From the NCBI GenBank assembly GCA_032988165.1, contig JANTQF010000007.1, positions 222,394 through 286,393 of the forward strand: 64,000 nt of DNA, given 5' to 3'. Position 1 is the stretch's first letter; each line of letters opens with the position of its first letter. The DNA comes from Emmonsiellopsis sp. PD_33. Its lineage: Eukaryota; Ascomycota; Eurotiomycetes; Onygenales; Ajellomycetaceae. Shown piece after piece: positions 12,354-24,770 of the stretch. Made by a program: the position numbers and the translations under genes. The notes under the pieces are model-generated. The model saw only the letters and a program-made list of their open reading frames with translations, was not told where the DNA came from and made no database searches.

Positions 12354-14612
12354 TCGCCACGGCCAGGCGCTGTTCGGCTTGATGAAAAAAGTTTTGTCTG
12401 CATCTGCGAGCGATGTGTATGTTTTCTTTACAGGAGTCATGAGGGTGGTTTTTTGCCTGAAAAAGCCAATATAGAGATACACTATAGATTATAATAGACA
12501 ACATTTCCTAATTTCTCATGTTATTAGACGTCCTACCACTCAGGATGCCGTGTGCGTGTTCGTAATGTACTAACAGAAAAACCCGCTAGCAGGATAAAAC
12601 TTGCACTTCTTAGTTCTTCAGTATCATAATTTATCTTGATTCTCTGGACACATAGTGGCCTATTTTTGGCAGTGGCGAAACTATCATTAGAAATTCCGTG
12701 CCTGAAGCTGGAACTCAAATAAAACTCTGACGACATTGGTTCTTGGCTCAAGAGAACGGCCATGACGTCATCGTTGAACTGCTGCTAGAATAGTGTTAGC
12801 AATGAACATTGTTGCTCAAGCGCGTATCAAGCATGGATTATGAGGAGTATAGGTTATCCTTTCTTTTTAATCCTTTGTCGGGGAGGGGGTGGAAACTTAT
12901 AAAGTAGAAGAATTTCACAAGGTATATAGATGTAGGACTGAATATGAATTCAATTCCGTCTGTGTATTATGTTTGGGGATACTAACGAGTAGTGGGAATG
13001 AAAACAAACCAGGACCAGTCCACTCCTTTTTCGATGTTGGAATTCCCCCACGCTGTCCAGTGCAGAGCTTTTTACTCCAGTGGGGCCGGCGACTGATTTG
13101 GTTAGGTGGGGAGGTCAGCTTAACCTTTAGGGCTAGGGTGGGGCGTATGAGCTTAACTGGAATAGAGTTCTGGTTTATTCTACTTTAGGTAAGCTCGGCC
13201 CATACTTTGAATCACCATGTTGCTTGCAAGTTGCAAGGCTGCCATCATTGAATCCTGGGTAGTAGAATGAGCGTGCATCAGCAAAATTAGATTGTTCATC
13301 GTTGATAGTGGACAATGTACTAGATGCAAAATATATTCATGTACTGTGATCCTTCATGAGATCTTATCTGCAATAGATGGTCCCTGAACCGCAAGTTTGT
13401 GCCTGAATTATTATGGATTGGGGGTGGGTGGGGTATTGCTTCTCAATGGATGCTATCTTACCATGAACCCTTTCTTTAATTACTATCACGTTCCTCTCTA
13501 CAGGAGATAGATATCAGTCATATCACATATCGAGAATGTCGATCTCAATGCGGAGAAATGGAATACCCCAGACTAGAAAATCGTACCCATACATTTAACG
13601 GCTTTTACGTTTACGGGCGACTTCGAGCTTCCTTGGGTGGTTGATGCAATACCTGGTAGCAGCCAGATAAGTAATATCAAAGTCCTGTATTTTTTTCCTT
13701 CTTTTTTTGTCGGAGATGGAACTATTTCTCGTCAGTAGTTACCCGGTCTTTCAATAGATAAAGTTCCAGGGCCGCGTTTTCTATCGGAGGACAATTTTTG
13801 TTTTCTTTCCACTTCTCCGAGCTTACCATAGACACAATATTGGAAAGCCCTCTCTCCCACTAAGATCATCGAAAGTATTTGAGTTGTTATCTCCTTTCCA
13901 CCTATGTATGCAATCAGAAGGGCTCATGGGAGGTGAAGGTCTGCTCCTCTGCTCAAATAGTATTGTCCCCTGATAAATGGGATACAGGTTATAGCCTACT
14001 TGCTTCTCCGGGATATATCGGATATATGCGGGGGATGTGTTATTTAAACACCCTGGTATAACATATATATCTTAAGGGGCGGGTTATAGCTCGATATAAC
14101 CTATAATATAGATAAACGGGACATAAGCTGAGTACCAATAGGCGACAACACTAGTGGTGGATAGGCTTATCCTCAAAATAAGGGCGTTGATAAAGGAGAT
14201 GTCATGGGCGATTAGATCATAAACCTGTCTGTCAAACCTCCAGAACTACAGTAGTTAACCTTCTGCTTACGGCAATTCTATTACAAACTCTGTTATTTGT
14301 AAACTTAGCTATGAAGGCCAGACTTGAAGTTACAAGTAGGTAGCCCCGTAACTTACACGACCCAACTGTGCCTCAGTCCTAGCCGTCCACGCATGTATAT
14401 GAACGGACCGAAAAGTGGAAACTCAATTGAATCCCGCCCGATGTGGTTGAGAAAGGAAAGAGAGAGAAAAGAAATGAAAACGAATGCTGCTGTCCCCATC
14501 ATAGATATCATACAGGCATTGGATACCAGTTAACATCGTGATAACTGATTTCGATGCTAGCATCAATAAAGACCCTCCTCTCTTGTTTCCTAATCCTTCT
14601 ACGATATTGGCT
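12354..14612. other. AT-rich intergenic region
   Basis: This region separates the convergent ends of the mannitol dehydrogenase and the minus-strand permease, so it should hold two 3' UTRs. It is AT-rich, especially 13.9-14.3 kb (ataacctata-type runs). No gene, tRNA or transposon was recognised. Confidence 0.4.
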
Positions 14613-16605
14613 TCAGTGTCTGCCAGTAACCGAGGTCACAGGTCCCGTATATGTCTTTCTTCCTTGGACGTAGTACATGAGAAGACTGAGAGCAAGGACA
14701 CCCAAAAATATTACCACACTCCAGTTGAAGTCGTCCAGGACGACGGGGGTCTCGCCAGGCCAGAATGACCAGAAAAGAGCAAACCAAACGTACGCCAGGC
14801 TAATTGCGTTGAAAATAGGGCCGAGAGTTGGTCCTAGGCTCCAGCGGGCGTGAGGGAGACGCTCTGGGTGGGTAAGACGGGCGTGAAGCACACAGCTGAT
14901 TGAGATCGCGTAGGTGGACATGAGTGCAGCGACGTTGAGGGAGATGATAGCATGAAATGCAGCCGATGATCCTAGATTGATGAGAGAAAGTAGGGCACTG
15001 ATCAGACATGATATGAGTATGGCGTTGGCTGGAATATGTTTCGTTGGATGGACGGCTGACAGCCATTGCGCAAATGGGAGACCTTTGTCTCGTGCGAAAG
15101 AGAATGTTTGTCGAGACGCGGAGGCGTTAAAGGAAATATTGCTTGCGATTACCAAAACCAAAACTATCACGGTGAGTGCATTGACTCCACTTACGGAGAC
15201 GGCGTTGCGGAATACATAAATAAACGGGAATCCCGATGGATCTTCGAGTGCGTCTTCCACGGACGGAATAGCAAAAATATAGCTGACCATGAAGACAAGA
15301 GCCAGTATACCGTTGATAATGTAACCCCAGGAAATTGCGTTAGGAACATTTCGCCCTGCGTCTTTGACTTCTTCCGCCATATGAGCCGTTGCATCGGCAC
15401 CTATGCGGTACATCCATCATTAGCATAGCCCTAGTTCAGAGGACGGATAAGGAACGTACTCAAGGATCCATATATCGCCGAGATCTGGCCGATCATAAGG
15501 CTTATGCCAATACTTGGCCAGTGTCCGCCATTACGAAATTCAGTGAAAACTGCTTTGGCCGTTTGATGGGGCGCCATGGCCCATAGGACAACCACAATAG
15601 CTATGAAACCGAATACATGAACGACGAGGAGCAAATTCTGGATCATTGGCAATCCCTGGGCGACCCATATGTTGAAAACGTAAATTAGAGCGACCATTGC
15701 GAAAACCAATAGTGTTCCCTGCCAAGCAGTCGGCTTGTAGGACGGGCTGTTGACGGTGATAAGTCCTTGAATAATCGTGCCGGTCAAGAAGGATCCAGAC
15801 GCCGCTCCAGCTTGCCATGCCAATACTGATAACCAACCTATGGCCAAACGAAGTCAATACCAAGAATTGGAGAGGGTATTTGCCCTATCTTTGAATCTAA
15901 TCGCATCACTGACCAGTTACGTAGCTCAAAAACTTTTGATGCTTGGGTGGCGCGAATTCGGATACCCAATGGTATTGTCCTCCAGATATTGGTGCCCTAA
16001 GAAAACAGAGATCATCGGAAATTAGCCATATTCCCATTAGATATGGAAGACAATCCAAAAAAAGAGGTTGGTCTAATCACATAGAAGCCATTTCCGCAAG
16101 CGAGAAGATCACAAAGCTAAACCCAATGAAGGTCCAGAGATATGACCAGAACAGGCCGGCCAGGCCACCATTGAAAAGACCTTCGGTATGAGATCTATAA
16201 AAACACAGTGGATCAGCCTTATCCCACGCCTTGCTTCAATATCCCAACATAGTGCCCATCTGCTCACATCAACATAAACTCCCATGTAGCTTGCAAGATA
16301 AGGGCGAAACTTAGGGCAGAAAGCGGACGATAAGCTCTCTGTCACCCATGTCAGCCAGGAATCCCAATATCTATGGTGATTTGCAGAGGACTGACAATCA
16401 ACTCCTGTCGCTTGCCCATTCGACCCATGTCCTTCCGATCGTTTTTTGTATGGCCACGAAGCGGGATCGCATTGGTATCATCGGTATAATTGGTGCCGTC
16501 CTCCACCTCATCCATATCATACTGCTCTGGAGGATCGTGGAGGGACTGCTGCGAAGGGGTCTTCCTCGCAGCCAGCTGCTCCGCTGGGTCTTTAGGGGAG
16601 TCCAT
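14613..16605 (-). CDS. Amino acid / GABA / choline-type permease (APC family)
   Basis: Six exons, in coding order: 16605-16396, 16338-16268, 16194-16081, 15996-15914, 15837-15460, 15400-14613; 547 residues with every phase consistent. Member of the fungal APC transporters related to yeast UGA4/HNM1 and predicted to sit in the plasma membrane with about 12 TM helices. A charged cytosolic N-terminus ends in DRKDMGRMGKRQEL, the typical conserved block just before TM1. TM1 follows in RAYRPLSALSF, then SLAEMASMAPISGGQYHWVSEFAPP (the conserved substrate-site loop) and VTGWLSVLAWQAG. Near residue 290 the typical DA(T/A)xHMAEE motif occurs, followed by SFARDKGLPF. Five short introns cluster in the first half, as is common for this family. 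Substrate (GABA, choline, basic amino acid) cannot be told from sequence. Confidence 0.9.
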
Positions 16606-18402
16606 GGTCGATGACGGACGAGCAAAGGAGCCTATCCAACAGCCTGGGTAGTAAATGGGGGAGACGCAGAGAGGAACGATTCGAAGACGCCTCTAATAAA
16701 CGAGCTTCTGGGGTGTATTCTCCCTCAGCTGTAAACCGGGCCGTGGAGGAGGACGCGGGGGAAAAGGTGCGGCGAGAGGACGGAGGTTGAAGCGAGGCTT
16801 GGAACGGAAACGGAAATCGCTGCACAACACGCGACTGACCACGCGGGAGAAGCGAAGACAACCACCACGACGCACAAAACAGAAAATACACAAAGGAGAT
16901 ATAGCCAGGCAGACAGAACACGAGGTCAACACAGACAGTGAACACAGTGCACCAAGGAGACCTGCTGGAAACTCCCGGCGGAATATACCTCTGGTGCGGA
17001 GGGATGGTGGTGAAAGGCTTCGGATGCCCCCTAGACAGCCTGGTAACCCCCGTTCTTTGATGCTCTTCAACCGGAAATCAGAGTGTGTATTTCTCTGCTA
17101 ATCAAGTGAAGAAAGGGAGTGTCAGAGCTGGATCCACGGCGGCATCCTGCCCTTCATCCAGCAGAATGCGGCGGGCGATGCTGGGCCATAACCCGGATGG
17201 AATAAGAAATCGGACAGATATTGGAACCTGTCTAGTGAGTCCGCATAGGGGACCATGAGGAAGATCCTGTTCTAGTTCTTCTGTGCAACTTCAGTTTCCG
17301 TGTTGCAGAACGTTTGTGACACGCCCATCAGAAGAACTTGAATCTTTGCCACTCCATCAGCCCGTTCTTCTGTGGAGGTGCTGTCCTCGAGAGGAGAGGG
17401 CATATTCTATTCCATCCCGGAACTGCAATCGGGGCATAAATGCAGGACAATTTCCATTCCCTTGGCATCGGAGTCGTAAAACTAGCAGGGGCCTTCCATG
17501 AAATCTCCTGTGGATGTTAAGTTACCACTCAACACCTATCCAAGTCAATCATTTCATGGGCTGAGCAACTGCCAAGCTGAATTAACTAAGTTAACTAACT
17601 ATTTTAGGTTCAGACCAGTTCAAATAACTAAACGATTTAACGGAAATGGCTCTAGTCGCGCTCCTCATCTCTTGGTCCGTGGTTCGGAAAGTTCAGCCTT
17701 GGAGGGCCAGCTCAACCACTGATAACAGGTGGAGGAGAACCCGTCGCATCGCGGCGTGTAACTACACATGCCAGATAATTCCCATCTTGGCTTTGAAACC
17801 TGAAGCATTTGCTTCAGGCTGTTTTTAACACGCGGGTAATCACCCCCACGCATGATACTAATTATTGGAGCTATCACTGCATCAGAGGAGAAAACACACC
17901 ATCCTGCTGTGCGTCATTACCATATCGCCAGAAACCATCCATCCACTAGCCTTCTGCTGGGAGGGGTTCTGTATTCGAGGGGTTTTGACTTCAGGTCTTA
18001 CAAATGCAACGATCACCCGAGATGTCCATTGCAGACTCAGCGGACTGGCTGGTAACCGCCATCAGGCGGCGCATCCTCATGTCTGGAATAGCCATAGCCA
18101 CTTGTGGTGCAACATAGGGTTTGTCATGTGCAATAAATAGAAACATATGTGACGAGCACGACTTACCTTATGCTCGCTTTCTATTCTTCAGGTGATTGTC
18201 CTACCATCCATCCAGGCTTCCGGTCTTGTCGAGAACAGGGCATTTTCTTCGCGGTACAGCTTCCGGAGAATCGGGGCCGCTCTTGGGCTATATACCATTA
18301 TAATTTTAATTTCCACTTCCCACGTTGATGCGTGAATGTTATATATTGAAAGGATGACATTTCTTGACATTTTCCCAATCAACATTTCGCCTAGATGTCT
18401 TC
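16606..18402. other. Intergenic (divergent promoter) region
   Basis: This region lies between the permease start and the rhodopsin-domain gene start, so it should contain both promoters. 16,600-17,100 is GC/purine-rich on the plus strand and gives only chance frames. No other feature seen. Confidence 0.4.
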
Positions 18403-19991
18403 ATGGCCTCGTCTACAGGATCACACTTGCCTCCTGGAATCTCGGAACCGCTCGCAGTCGATACGAGCGAAGACCATAGTGGATTCGCTGCGATAATCAC
18501 TGCTGCATTCTTAGGATTTGTCCTCGGCACTTTAGGGATCCGTGCATACGTCCAATACTCCAGACATGTCGTGAAGAAAGATGATTATGTGCTCCTGGGA
18601 GCCACGGTAATATTCCTATGGGTGGCTTTCTATACGAAGGATCGCCACTAGATCAAAGATCTTATGTTTAGCTAACATGATGGTAGATACTACTGTGTAT
18701 CCAATCATCCCTCATCTTCGTCCAGATTGCTCGTGGATGGGGCACTTCCATGGTGCTGCTTCCTCCCCCGCCTCATACCGAACTCCTAAAGGTATGTGCA
18801 TATGGATTTTGCATTCAGACAGCCGTTGAAAGACATAATTTGCTAAGACGGAGTCGAGTATAGGCAACCTACGCAGTCGATATATTATATGTTGTCACCC
18901 ACTGCCTTTCTAAATGTTCCGCCGCTATATTCTACCTACGGATATCTCCAAACCGTACTCATTTCATTATAGTCTGGGTACTTGTGGCAGTTGCAACTAT
19001 TTGGGCCCTGATATCGGTTATTCTGCTTGCTTTACGGTGTGATAATAGTCATCCATGGATCGATATCAACGGAAGCTGCAGCACCTTGGTAAGATACCAT
19101 CCCCCCAGGCCCCATAAATCGTTAGCCAGGTGTCTAATTTCAGTAGTTCCCTCGTTGGCAATTTATTACCGCGTTTGATATAATAACTGAAATAGGACTG
19201 GCATCTGTGTCGATTTTTCTCGTTGCTGGAGTCCAAATGGCCGTTAAACGGAAATTTGTTGTTGTGCTGGCGTTTAGTTCTCGCCTTCTGTGAGTAAACT
19301 CAAAATAAAAAAGATCAACCGCTCTCTAACTAGACTCAGAGTCATCCTCCCCGCGGCTTTCCACCTTCACTACATTAAAAAACTCCTCGACTCCGCGGAC
19401 CCGACGCTGATCGGCAGCTACGTCACAATCTGCGCGCAGATAGAACTCAGTTACGGTATCATGGCCAACACAATTCCATGCCTAAAGCCCTTCATGGCCG
19501 CATACGAAGACACGGGCAATAAGCCTTCCTACAGAAGTCGCAGTCCCGATGGGAGCCCGAATAATGGAAGTGGGGCTTTCAAAAAGGACGCAGACAGTAG
19601 CAACACCAGCAACACCTACGTCCTTTCGAAAATCTCTTCGAATATCAGCTCAAGATTTAGAAATCCGTGGACGAGCGGTGCTCTAGCCACACATAGCCGG
19701 AATAATAGCATATCTAACCCATTAGCCCAACATCCTCAGCCGCCTCCCCGATCAAAACAACCGCTGCGAACCGATGACGTGAGGTACACGGCAACAGTTG
19801 GTCCCGGCTCTTGGCCAGATAGTCAAGAACGGCAAGATCAAAGTTTGGAAAGCCATGATAGCAAGCGGTTGGTCATTAAAAAGGATGTTAAATGGAACGT
19901 TGAATGTTCGAGGTGTGGAGCGCTGGACGGATTTGCTTCCTCTGCCCCTGAAGTCGAGGGCCAGAGTAAGACCACTACGACACCTGTTTGA
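18403..19991 (+). CDS. SAT4-type / fungal rhodopsin-domain integral membrane protein
   Basis: Five exons: 18403-18606, 18687-18791, 18864-19088, 19147-19289, 19340-19991; 442 residues; all phases agree. The protein has the fungal seven-TM rhodopsin-domain layout. TM1 is FAAIITAAFLGFVLGTLG, followed by a KKDDYVLLGAT boundary. Later marks are a QIARGWG motif, the conserved HCLSKCSAAIFYLRI helix (TM3), a short C-rich loop (LRCDNSHPWIDINGSC), FDIITEIGLASV (TM5), a TM6 region ending in PAAFHLHYI, and QIELSYGIMANTIPCLKPFM (TM7). A 180-residue hydrophilic Ser/Pro-rich tail follows. The function of this very large fungal family is mostly unknown; some members are linked to effector or GPCR-like roles. 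Start 18403 (MASSTGSHLPPG) preferred; an in-frame ATG at 18364 is possible. Confidence 0.85.
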
Positions 19992-22168
19992 TTTTACTTG
20001 AGGGTTCAGGCCTTACTAGGTTTTTTCATCATTTCGCTTTTGTTTGTCGTTGTTTGGGAATATTTAGGAATTGGCTCCCCCAGTTCCCAATAAAGAACGA
20101 GGAGTTTGGGAAACGGAGAAGGGATCAGAGGTAATTAGCAGGTTATTTTGTCACTGATTTCTTCATTTGATTCAATTCAATTCAATCTCTTCCAAAAAAA
20201 TCAACATGTATTCGGATGCGTGCCAATATAAAATTTCTTCTACATACTTCTTCCACTATACAGCTACCCCTGAAAATCCCACAACCCCATCCACAGCCAC
20301 CCGCATAGCGCATTGACCATCCCGAGAAACACCCCAAGATTCCTCCGTAATGATCGAAAATAAACAGAGAAGCCCCGCATATCAGCCATCCCGGGACCCA
20401 GGCAGCAAAGTTCATGGTTCCCGAAGGTTACCCTGCATGCTATTTATCAACCACCACACGATCGGGGCATTAACTTACTTAGCCTTCCCCCTTTCAAACA
20501 GCAGAGAATGCAGAGAATAACATCGACTTGCATACTTCCATCCACACCATCCATCCATCCAATAACGTTATCAACCACAACTCAAAACATCCCCAAACCT
20601 AGCCGCCCCAAAGTAAAGATCCTCCGATGAATGCGTACAGCTGCCATCGCACTCGCTCTTATCCTGCAGACCCCCACATGGCCCCAGGGGTATTTCTGCT
20701 CCCATTAACCTCCATCAAACCCGATACCACATTCCTCGCCGTGCGCGCTTGAAGAGGGTGATATTCGCGACGGCATTGTCGTCCTTGAACAGCGTAAGTT
20801 CCTTCCCACATACCTTTATTAACATAGGTAGTTTAGAGCAGAATTGTGTAACTTTGGCTTGTTTCTATGGATATTTGGCCTGCTTTGTTGTAGTTGCATA
20901 GGTCATTGTGGGGGGAATACTTCGCTAGGCCTAGGATTGACCTGCTGGGCCGTTGGCTATGAAGTGTCGGGATAGGGGGAGGTGGTATATGCATTGCCAA
21001 AAGGTAGATATTCACAACATACTATCATGCAAGATTATGGTCCTACATGTTCAATTATTTCGTGATAGTGGCCAAGATATGAAACTCAAGGTTGGTTAAG
21101 TATTTTAGCCCCTTTTCTGTCTTTCCTTTTGCAACGAACCCAGCAAGCTCCCCAACAACATCTATGTATGCACAACCTCTATATACTAGTTTCAAAGAGA
21201 TCAGAAACAAATAACTAAAGGCATCAAAGAATATTCATGTTTAGGATTGGTTAGGATTGGTTTGCCACTATCTGTTGTTGTACTCGGAACAATTTTTGCT
21301 GCTTTCAGGGGCAGCATTCGATTTCAGGGGCTTGGTTGACTAACTACAACTTCTGGACTGTGTAAGGACAAAAACATCACTTTAAACCTCTAAAATGTAA
21401 ACACAAAGACATTCGTCCCCGTAGTACTTTTTTTTGTTTCGGCACAATGGTGGAATAAAAGTTAAAAGAGGGGTCGATGGTATTATTTTTGTTTATTGCG
21501 GGGATGATAGGGGAAGGAGACAAGATGTCATACCATTACTTCTACCACAATTAGTATTAATTGCTCCGACTTGTAAAAAGACACTGGTTTAAGAAAAATC
21601 TAACAGAACCTTTAACCCTTCTCTGAAGATCCACTGAGATTGGATGCTTTTTACTCGTTGTGGGAATTAGGATAAGATTTCCATCCAGCGTACTGGAAAT
21701 GCATAAAAGAAATCTATAGCGCAGAGGTCTGGAATAGAGAGAGAGCTAGAAGGGGGGGGGGAGAGGGAGAGAGAATCGGATCAATAAAGGAACGACCAAA
21801 GTAAGTATAAGATGAAAAGAAATTCCCAATTCAGGGGAGGGTATAAAATCCGGACAGGATAAGAGGACAGCTAGGTAAAGAGTAAATGAAGAAAATGACA
21901 GAATGACCAAAGAAAATACAAGACACCAGGTTAAGGAGGGAGATGAGTGCTGGCTATTCCCCAAGCGGTCTTCAATCCTGTCTGCTCAACCATCACACTG
22001 GGAGCCCAATAGCCCCCTCCCCCTCCTCCTTGTAGCTATCCAAGCAAGGTACTAATTATCCTCCGCCCTCTCCGATATTTGGCGATATTTCAGGTAGCGC
22101 AGTCGAACAGCAAGATCTGTCTCCTCTCTCGGGTGAGGGTACTCTTGTCGGGTCCGAAGCGTGGGATT
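19992..22168. other. Intergenic region upstream-flanking the secreted-protein cluster
   Basis: No gene could be supported. A minus-strand 77-codon frame at 20182-20415 is rich in Gly/Trp/Cys but has no family features. The last ~450 bases (from about 21,720) belong to the first repeated block of the secreted-protein cluster and contain the 3' flank of the first copy. Confidence 0.4.
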
Positions 22169-22576
22169 TCAGGGTATCGAGCAATCCTTCTCCGGAATAT
22201 TCTCGAATATTATCTTTCCAGAAATGTCTCCATTGCCGAACCCAGAGCATTCTCCACCGGCGGCCGGCCGTCCGTCGTAATTTTTGCCTTCGAGGAACAC
22301 TCTAACTCCACATCCCCCAGCTTCAGGGACTGCCTTCGCGCTCTCGGACAGGTGAAACCATCCCCTTCTGCCTTTCCCACAATATATAGGTCCTGCAGGA
22401 AGGACATCACATAACTTTTGGTTTTGTGACAACAGGGTGCCGCTTACGCCCCCAGGGTAGTAATTTTTATATCCCACCCAGGTAGTCCCGTCCTTAAGGT
22501 TGTGTGTGGATATACAGAATTCCGCCCCAGTCACATATAAAGGCAAAAGTAAAGAGACAAAGTAAAGGATCTTCAT
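22169..22576 (-). CDS. Small secreted six-cysteine protein, copy A
   Basis: Single exon, 135 residues, family not recognised. A hydrophobic N-terminus (MKILYFVSLLLPLYVTGA) looks like a secretion signal with cleavage near residue 18. The mature chain of about 117 residues has exactly six cysteines at 21, 56, 66, 89, 110 and 132, enough for three disulfides. Shared core with the two neighbours: (K)xLCDxLPxxxxYC, then GGCGxxxxxxGKxYxGRP, a Cys, and FENIPxxDC at the end. Same strand and same organisation as copies B and C, with a conserved TATA-bearing promoter. Likely an effector, antimicrobial or other extracellular protein by inference only; no enzyme motif is visible. This copy lacks the Thr-rich insertion seen in copy C. 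Confidence 0.8.
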   Translation of the reverse strand: MKILYFVSLLLPLYVTGAEFCISTHNLKDGTTWVGYKNYYPGGVSGTLLSQNQKLCDVLPAGPIYCGKGRRGWFHLSESAKAVPEAGGCGVRVFLEGKNYDGRPAAGGECSGFGNGDISGKIIFENIPEKDCSIP

Positions 22577-23358
22577 CGCGGGTTATTTTAGTGAGTGGAT
22601 GAGGTGGTTGAGTAAAGAGGATATAGGCCTTGAGTAGAAATAGTTATCTTGCAGGGAAATTGAAAGATACCCTCTCTACCTTTACCTAGAAGGCTACCTA
22701 GCCAGGTATTTATACATCAAGATTGCCTTTGGATGTCATTCCCAACTAATCTTCATACTATAGTTGGTGACAGTGAGATGAATGCAAAGATGCATATCTT
22801 CAAACAGTGTATCAGGCAAGCCCTTTCAAATTTCATCTAGTTAGTTTGTTAACTTTCTTCAAGCAACCTGCTTCTAAAAGAATAAGGGAACAAAAAGGAC
22901 ACTTACCAACTAGTTTCATCTTATTTACTCAGTGGCATTGCAGTCTTATCTTTAGTTGGTTGGGTTTAATTTATTTCTCGGTCTGTTTTAATAGTAGCTG
23001 AAGTAAATGATTTTCTGGATACACCAGAGACTTTATTTGACTAGAAGAACTTAGAAGAGGTCTCCCTGTTATTTGTCTTATAATAAGGGGCATGGTGTAA
23101 ATAAACCGAAGATAAAATATTAGAAATCAAGGAGAAAAGGAAAAGGAAAGTAAAAAAAGAATGACCAAAGGAAATACAAGATGAGTGCTAGGAATCCTTC
23201 AGGCCAGCTGTAGTTCCTTGATCACACTGAGAGTTCAATCTCCCCCCCCCCCAGCCATTCAAGAAAAGTGTTGTCCTCCGCGGTAACCGAGATTTGGTGA
23301 TATTGAAGCGAGCGTAGTCTGGCTAGGTCTGAACCGTGTAATTTCGGCGTATCGGATT
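22577..23358. other. Spacer between secreted-protein copies A and B
   Basis: Holds the promoter of copy A (reading leftward) and the 3' flank of copy B. The tract atgaccaaaggaaatacaag near 23,162 matches the 3' flank of copies A and C. No additional gene seen. Confidence 0.55.
22707..22715 (-). promoter_or_regulatory. TATA box of copy A
   Basis: On the minus strand this reads GTATAAATA, about 130 bp before the ATG. It sits in the CTAGC(C/T)AGGTATTTATAC context (plus-strand orientation) that is conserved at the same place in all three copies. Confidence 0.6.
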
Positions 23359-23853
23359 TCATTTACCGCCGCAATCGTGGATCGGAAGATTCTCAAATAT
23401 CACCCTCCCATAATAATATCCAGATCTCCCGTAACCTAGGTTACCACCCGGTACCTTTCTTATTTCTTCCCCATCACAGACATTTCGCTCTAGCCCACCT
23501 GGAAGCCTCCGTCCGCCGTATACTTTGCCGTCGACCTCTAACTTCATACCACATCCTCCTGCGTCTTCAATCTTCCCCGCGTCCTCGGGCTTGAGAATTT
23601 TTATCTTGTAACCCTTGCGGCAATAGTTGACTTCTGGAGGGAGGTCGTCACAGAGCATTTTGCCGTCTTTGGGTCGGAACTCGGTAACGTTCACTTCCTG
23701 GCTTCCGTCCCAGTCTCCTCTTGGAAAGAGCCGCCAATATGTCGGCTGCGCGAACTTGGCCTGAGCAGTCTGGTATCCGGATAAGCATATATCAGCCCCT
23801 GAGACGTATATAGGCAAGAGTAAACAGAAGAAATAAAGAATATTCATCATCAT
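23359..23853 (-). CDS. Small secreted six-cysteine protein, copy B
   Basis: Single exon, 164 residues from the first ATG. Three ATGs are consecutive (MMMN); alignment with copies A and C suggests that translation at 23847 (MNILYF) is the ancestral start. Signal-like N-terminus up to about residue 20. The mature part has six cysteines at 23, 68, 78, 101, 126 and 161, with one extra Cys (10) inside the signal. Spacing Cys2-Cys3 (10) and Cys3-Cys4 (23) equals copy A. Core motifs KDGKMLCDDLPPEVNYC, GGCGMKLEVDGKVYGGR and VIFENLPIHDC are the clearest in the family. It carries a longer Gly/Tyr-rich loop between Cys5 and Cys6 than copy A. Function unknown. Confidence 0.8.
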   Translation of the reverse strand: MMMNILYFFCLLLPIYVSGADICLSGYQTAQAKFAQPTYWRLFPRGDWDGSQEVNVTEFRPKDGKMLCDDLPPEVNYCRKGYKIKILKPEDAGKIEDAGGCGMKLEVDGKVYGGRRLPGGLERNVCDGEEIRKVPGGNLGYGRSGYYYGRVIFENLPIHDCGGK

Positions 23854-24770
23854 GGATGGTTTTTGCAGAACGGATGGGTTAATTGAGTAGAGCCGTAGTT
23901 ATCTTGTGAGGAGATAGAGAAATACCTTGACCTAGAAGGCTAACTAGCTAGGTATTTATACTCTAAGATTGCCCTAGATATAATATCCTATAGCTGATAA
24001 ATGGAACTGTAAGAACAAATGTAAATTCATATCATCAAACCATGTATCAGGCAGGTCCTTTCATCTGTTCATTGTCAATCCTTTAAGCACCTGTACCTGA
24101 AAGAATAAGGGAACACAAGGCGAACTTACCAACTAGTTTCATCATCATTCTCTTTGTTGTTGCAGCCTTGTATTTTGTTAGTTGGATTTCATCTTGTTTC
24201 TTAGTGGTAGAAGACAATGACATGGTGCATATGAACATGGCAAACAGCTTGATTGATCTAAAAGGATAATGGTGCTTTCATGATGTGTAGCATCATGGGC
24301 ACTGTGCTGCTGACTAACATACAGGATGTAGGAAGCCACAGTACTTGATATATTTCAATGGCCAGAGCAGAGAAGGGTAGTTTTAGATGTTATAGTTCTA
24401 GATGTATGAGAGCTTTCATCTACTATTTATGTGGAACTTGGAAGAGGTCTCCCTGTCATCTGGCTTATAGTAAAAGACATGAGGTATATATTAATTTCAA
24501 ATATAAGATAAAGGATCAGAAATAAGCCTGGGAAGGAGAAAAAGAAAAGGAAAGTAATAAAGGAATGATCAAAGGACATACAAGACAAAAAGATATGAGG
24601 GTTAGGAATCCTCCAAGCTAGCTTTAGTTCCTTCTGCTCAGCAGAGTCTAATCCCCCCATCTCCTAGCCATCCAAGATCCTCCAAAACCTCCAACATTCG
24701 GCACTAGTATTGCAGCGGGCGTAGTTGAATAGGGTAGCCTTGCCGGGTGATTGATCGGTATCCATTCGCT
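23854..24770. other. Spacer between secreted-protein copies B and C
   Basis: Contains the promoter of copy B, about 250 bp of sequence without an obvious counterpart (24,230-24,420) and the 3' flank of copy C. No gene seen. Confidence 0.55.
23953..23961 (-). promoter_or_regulatory. TATA box of copy B
   Basis: GTATAAATA on the minus strand, preceded in plus orientation by ctagctagg. Same context as copies A and C. Confidence 0.6.

Larger units (their letters stand above)
21720..22960 (-). repeat. Tandem block 1 of the secreted-protein cluster
   Basis: Diverged repeat unit containing the gene at 22169-22576 plus flanks. Matching segments seen by eye in all three blocks: a 3' flank with gaatgaccaaag...atacaaga, a promoter with taggtatttatac, and a far-upstream aataagggaacaa segment. 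Boundaries are approximate. Confidence 0.7.
23080..24210 (-). repeat. Tandem block 2 of the secreted-protein cluster
   Basis: Diverged repeat unit around copy B. Its upstream end (gaataagggaacacaagg...accaactagtttcatc near 24,102) matches the corresponding part of block 1 near 22,880. Boundaries approximate. Confidence 0.7.

Noticed and set aside
16787..17101. 104-codon basic plus-strand frame upstream of the permease
   Set aside because: Arg/Lys-rich translation of a purine-rich leader on the opposite strand of the permease promoter; no gene features.
20182..20415. 77-codon minus-strand frame with Gly/Trp/Cys-rich content
   Set aside because: No signal peptide of normal form, no similarity known to me, and no promoter or splice support.
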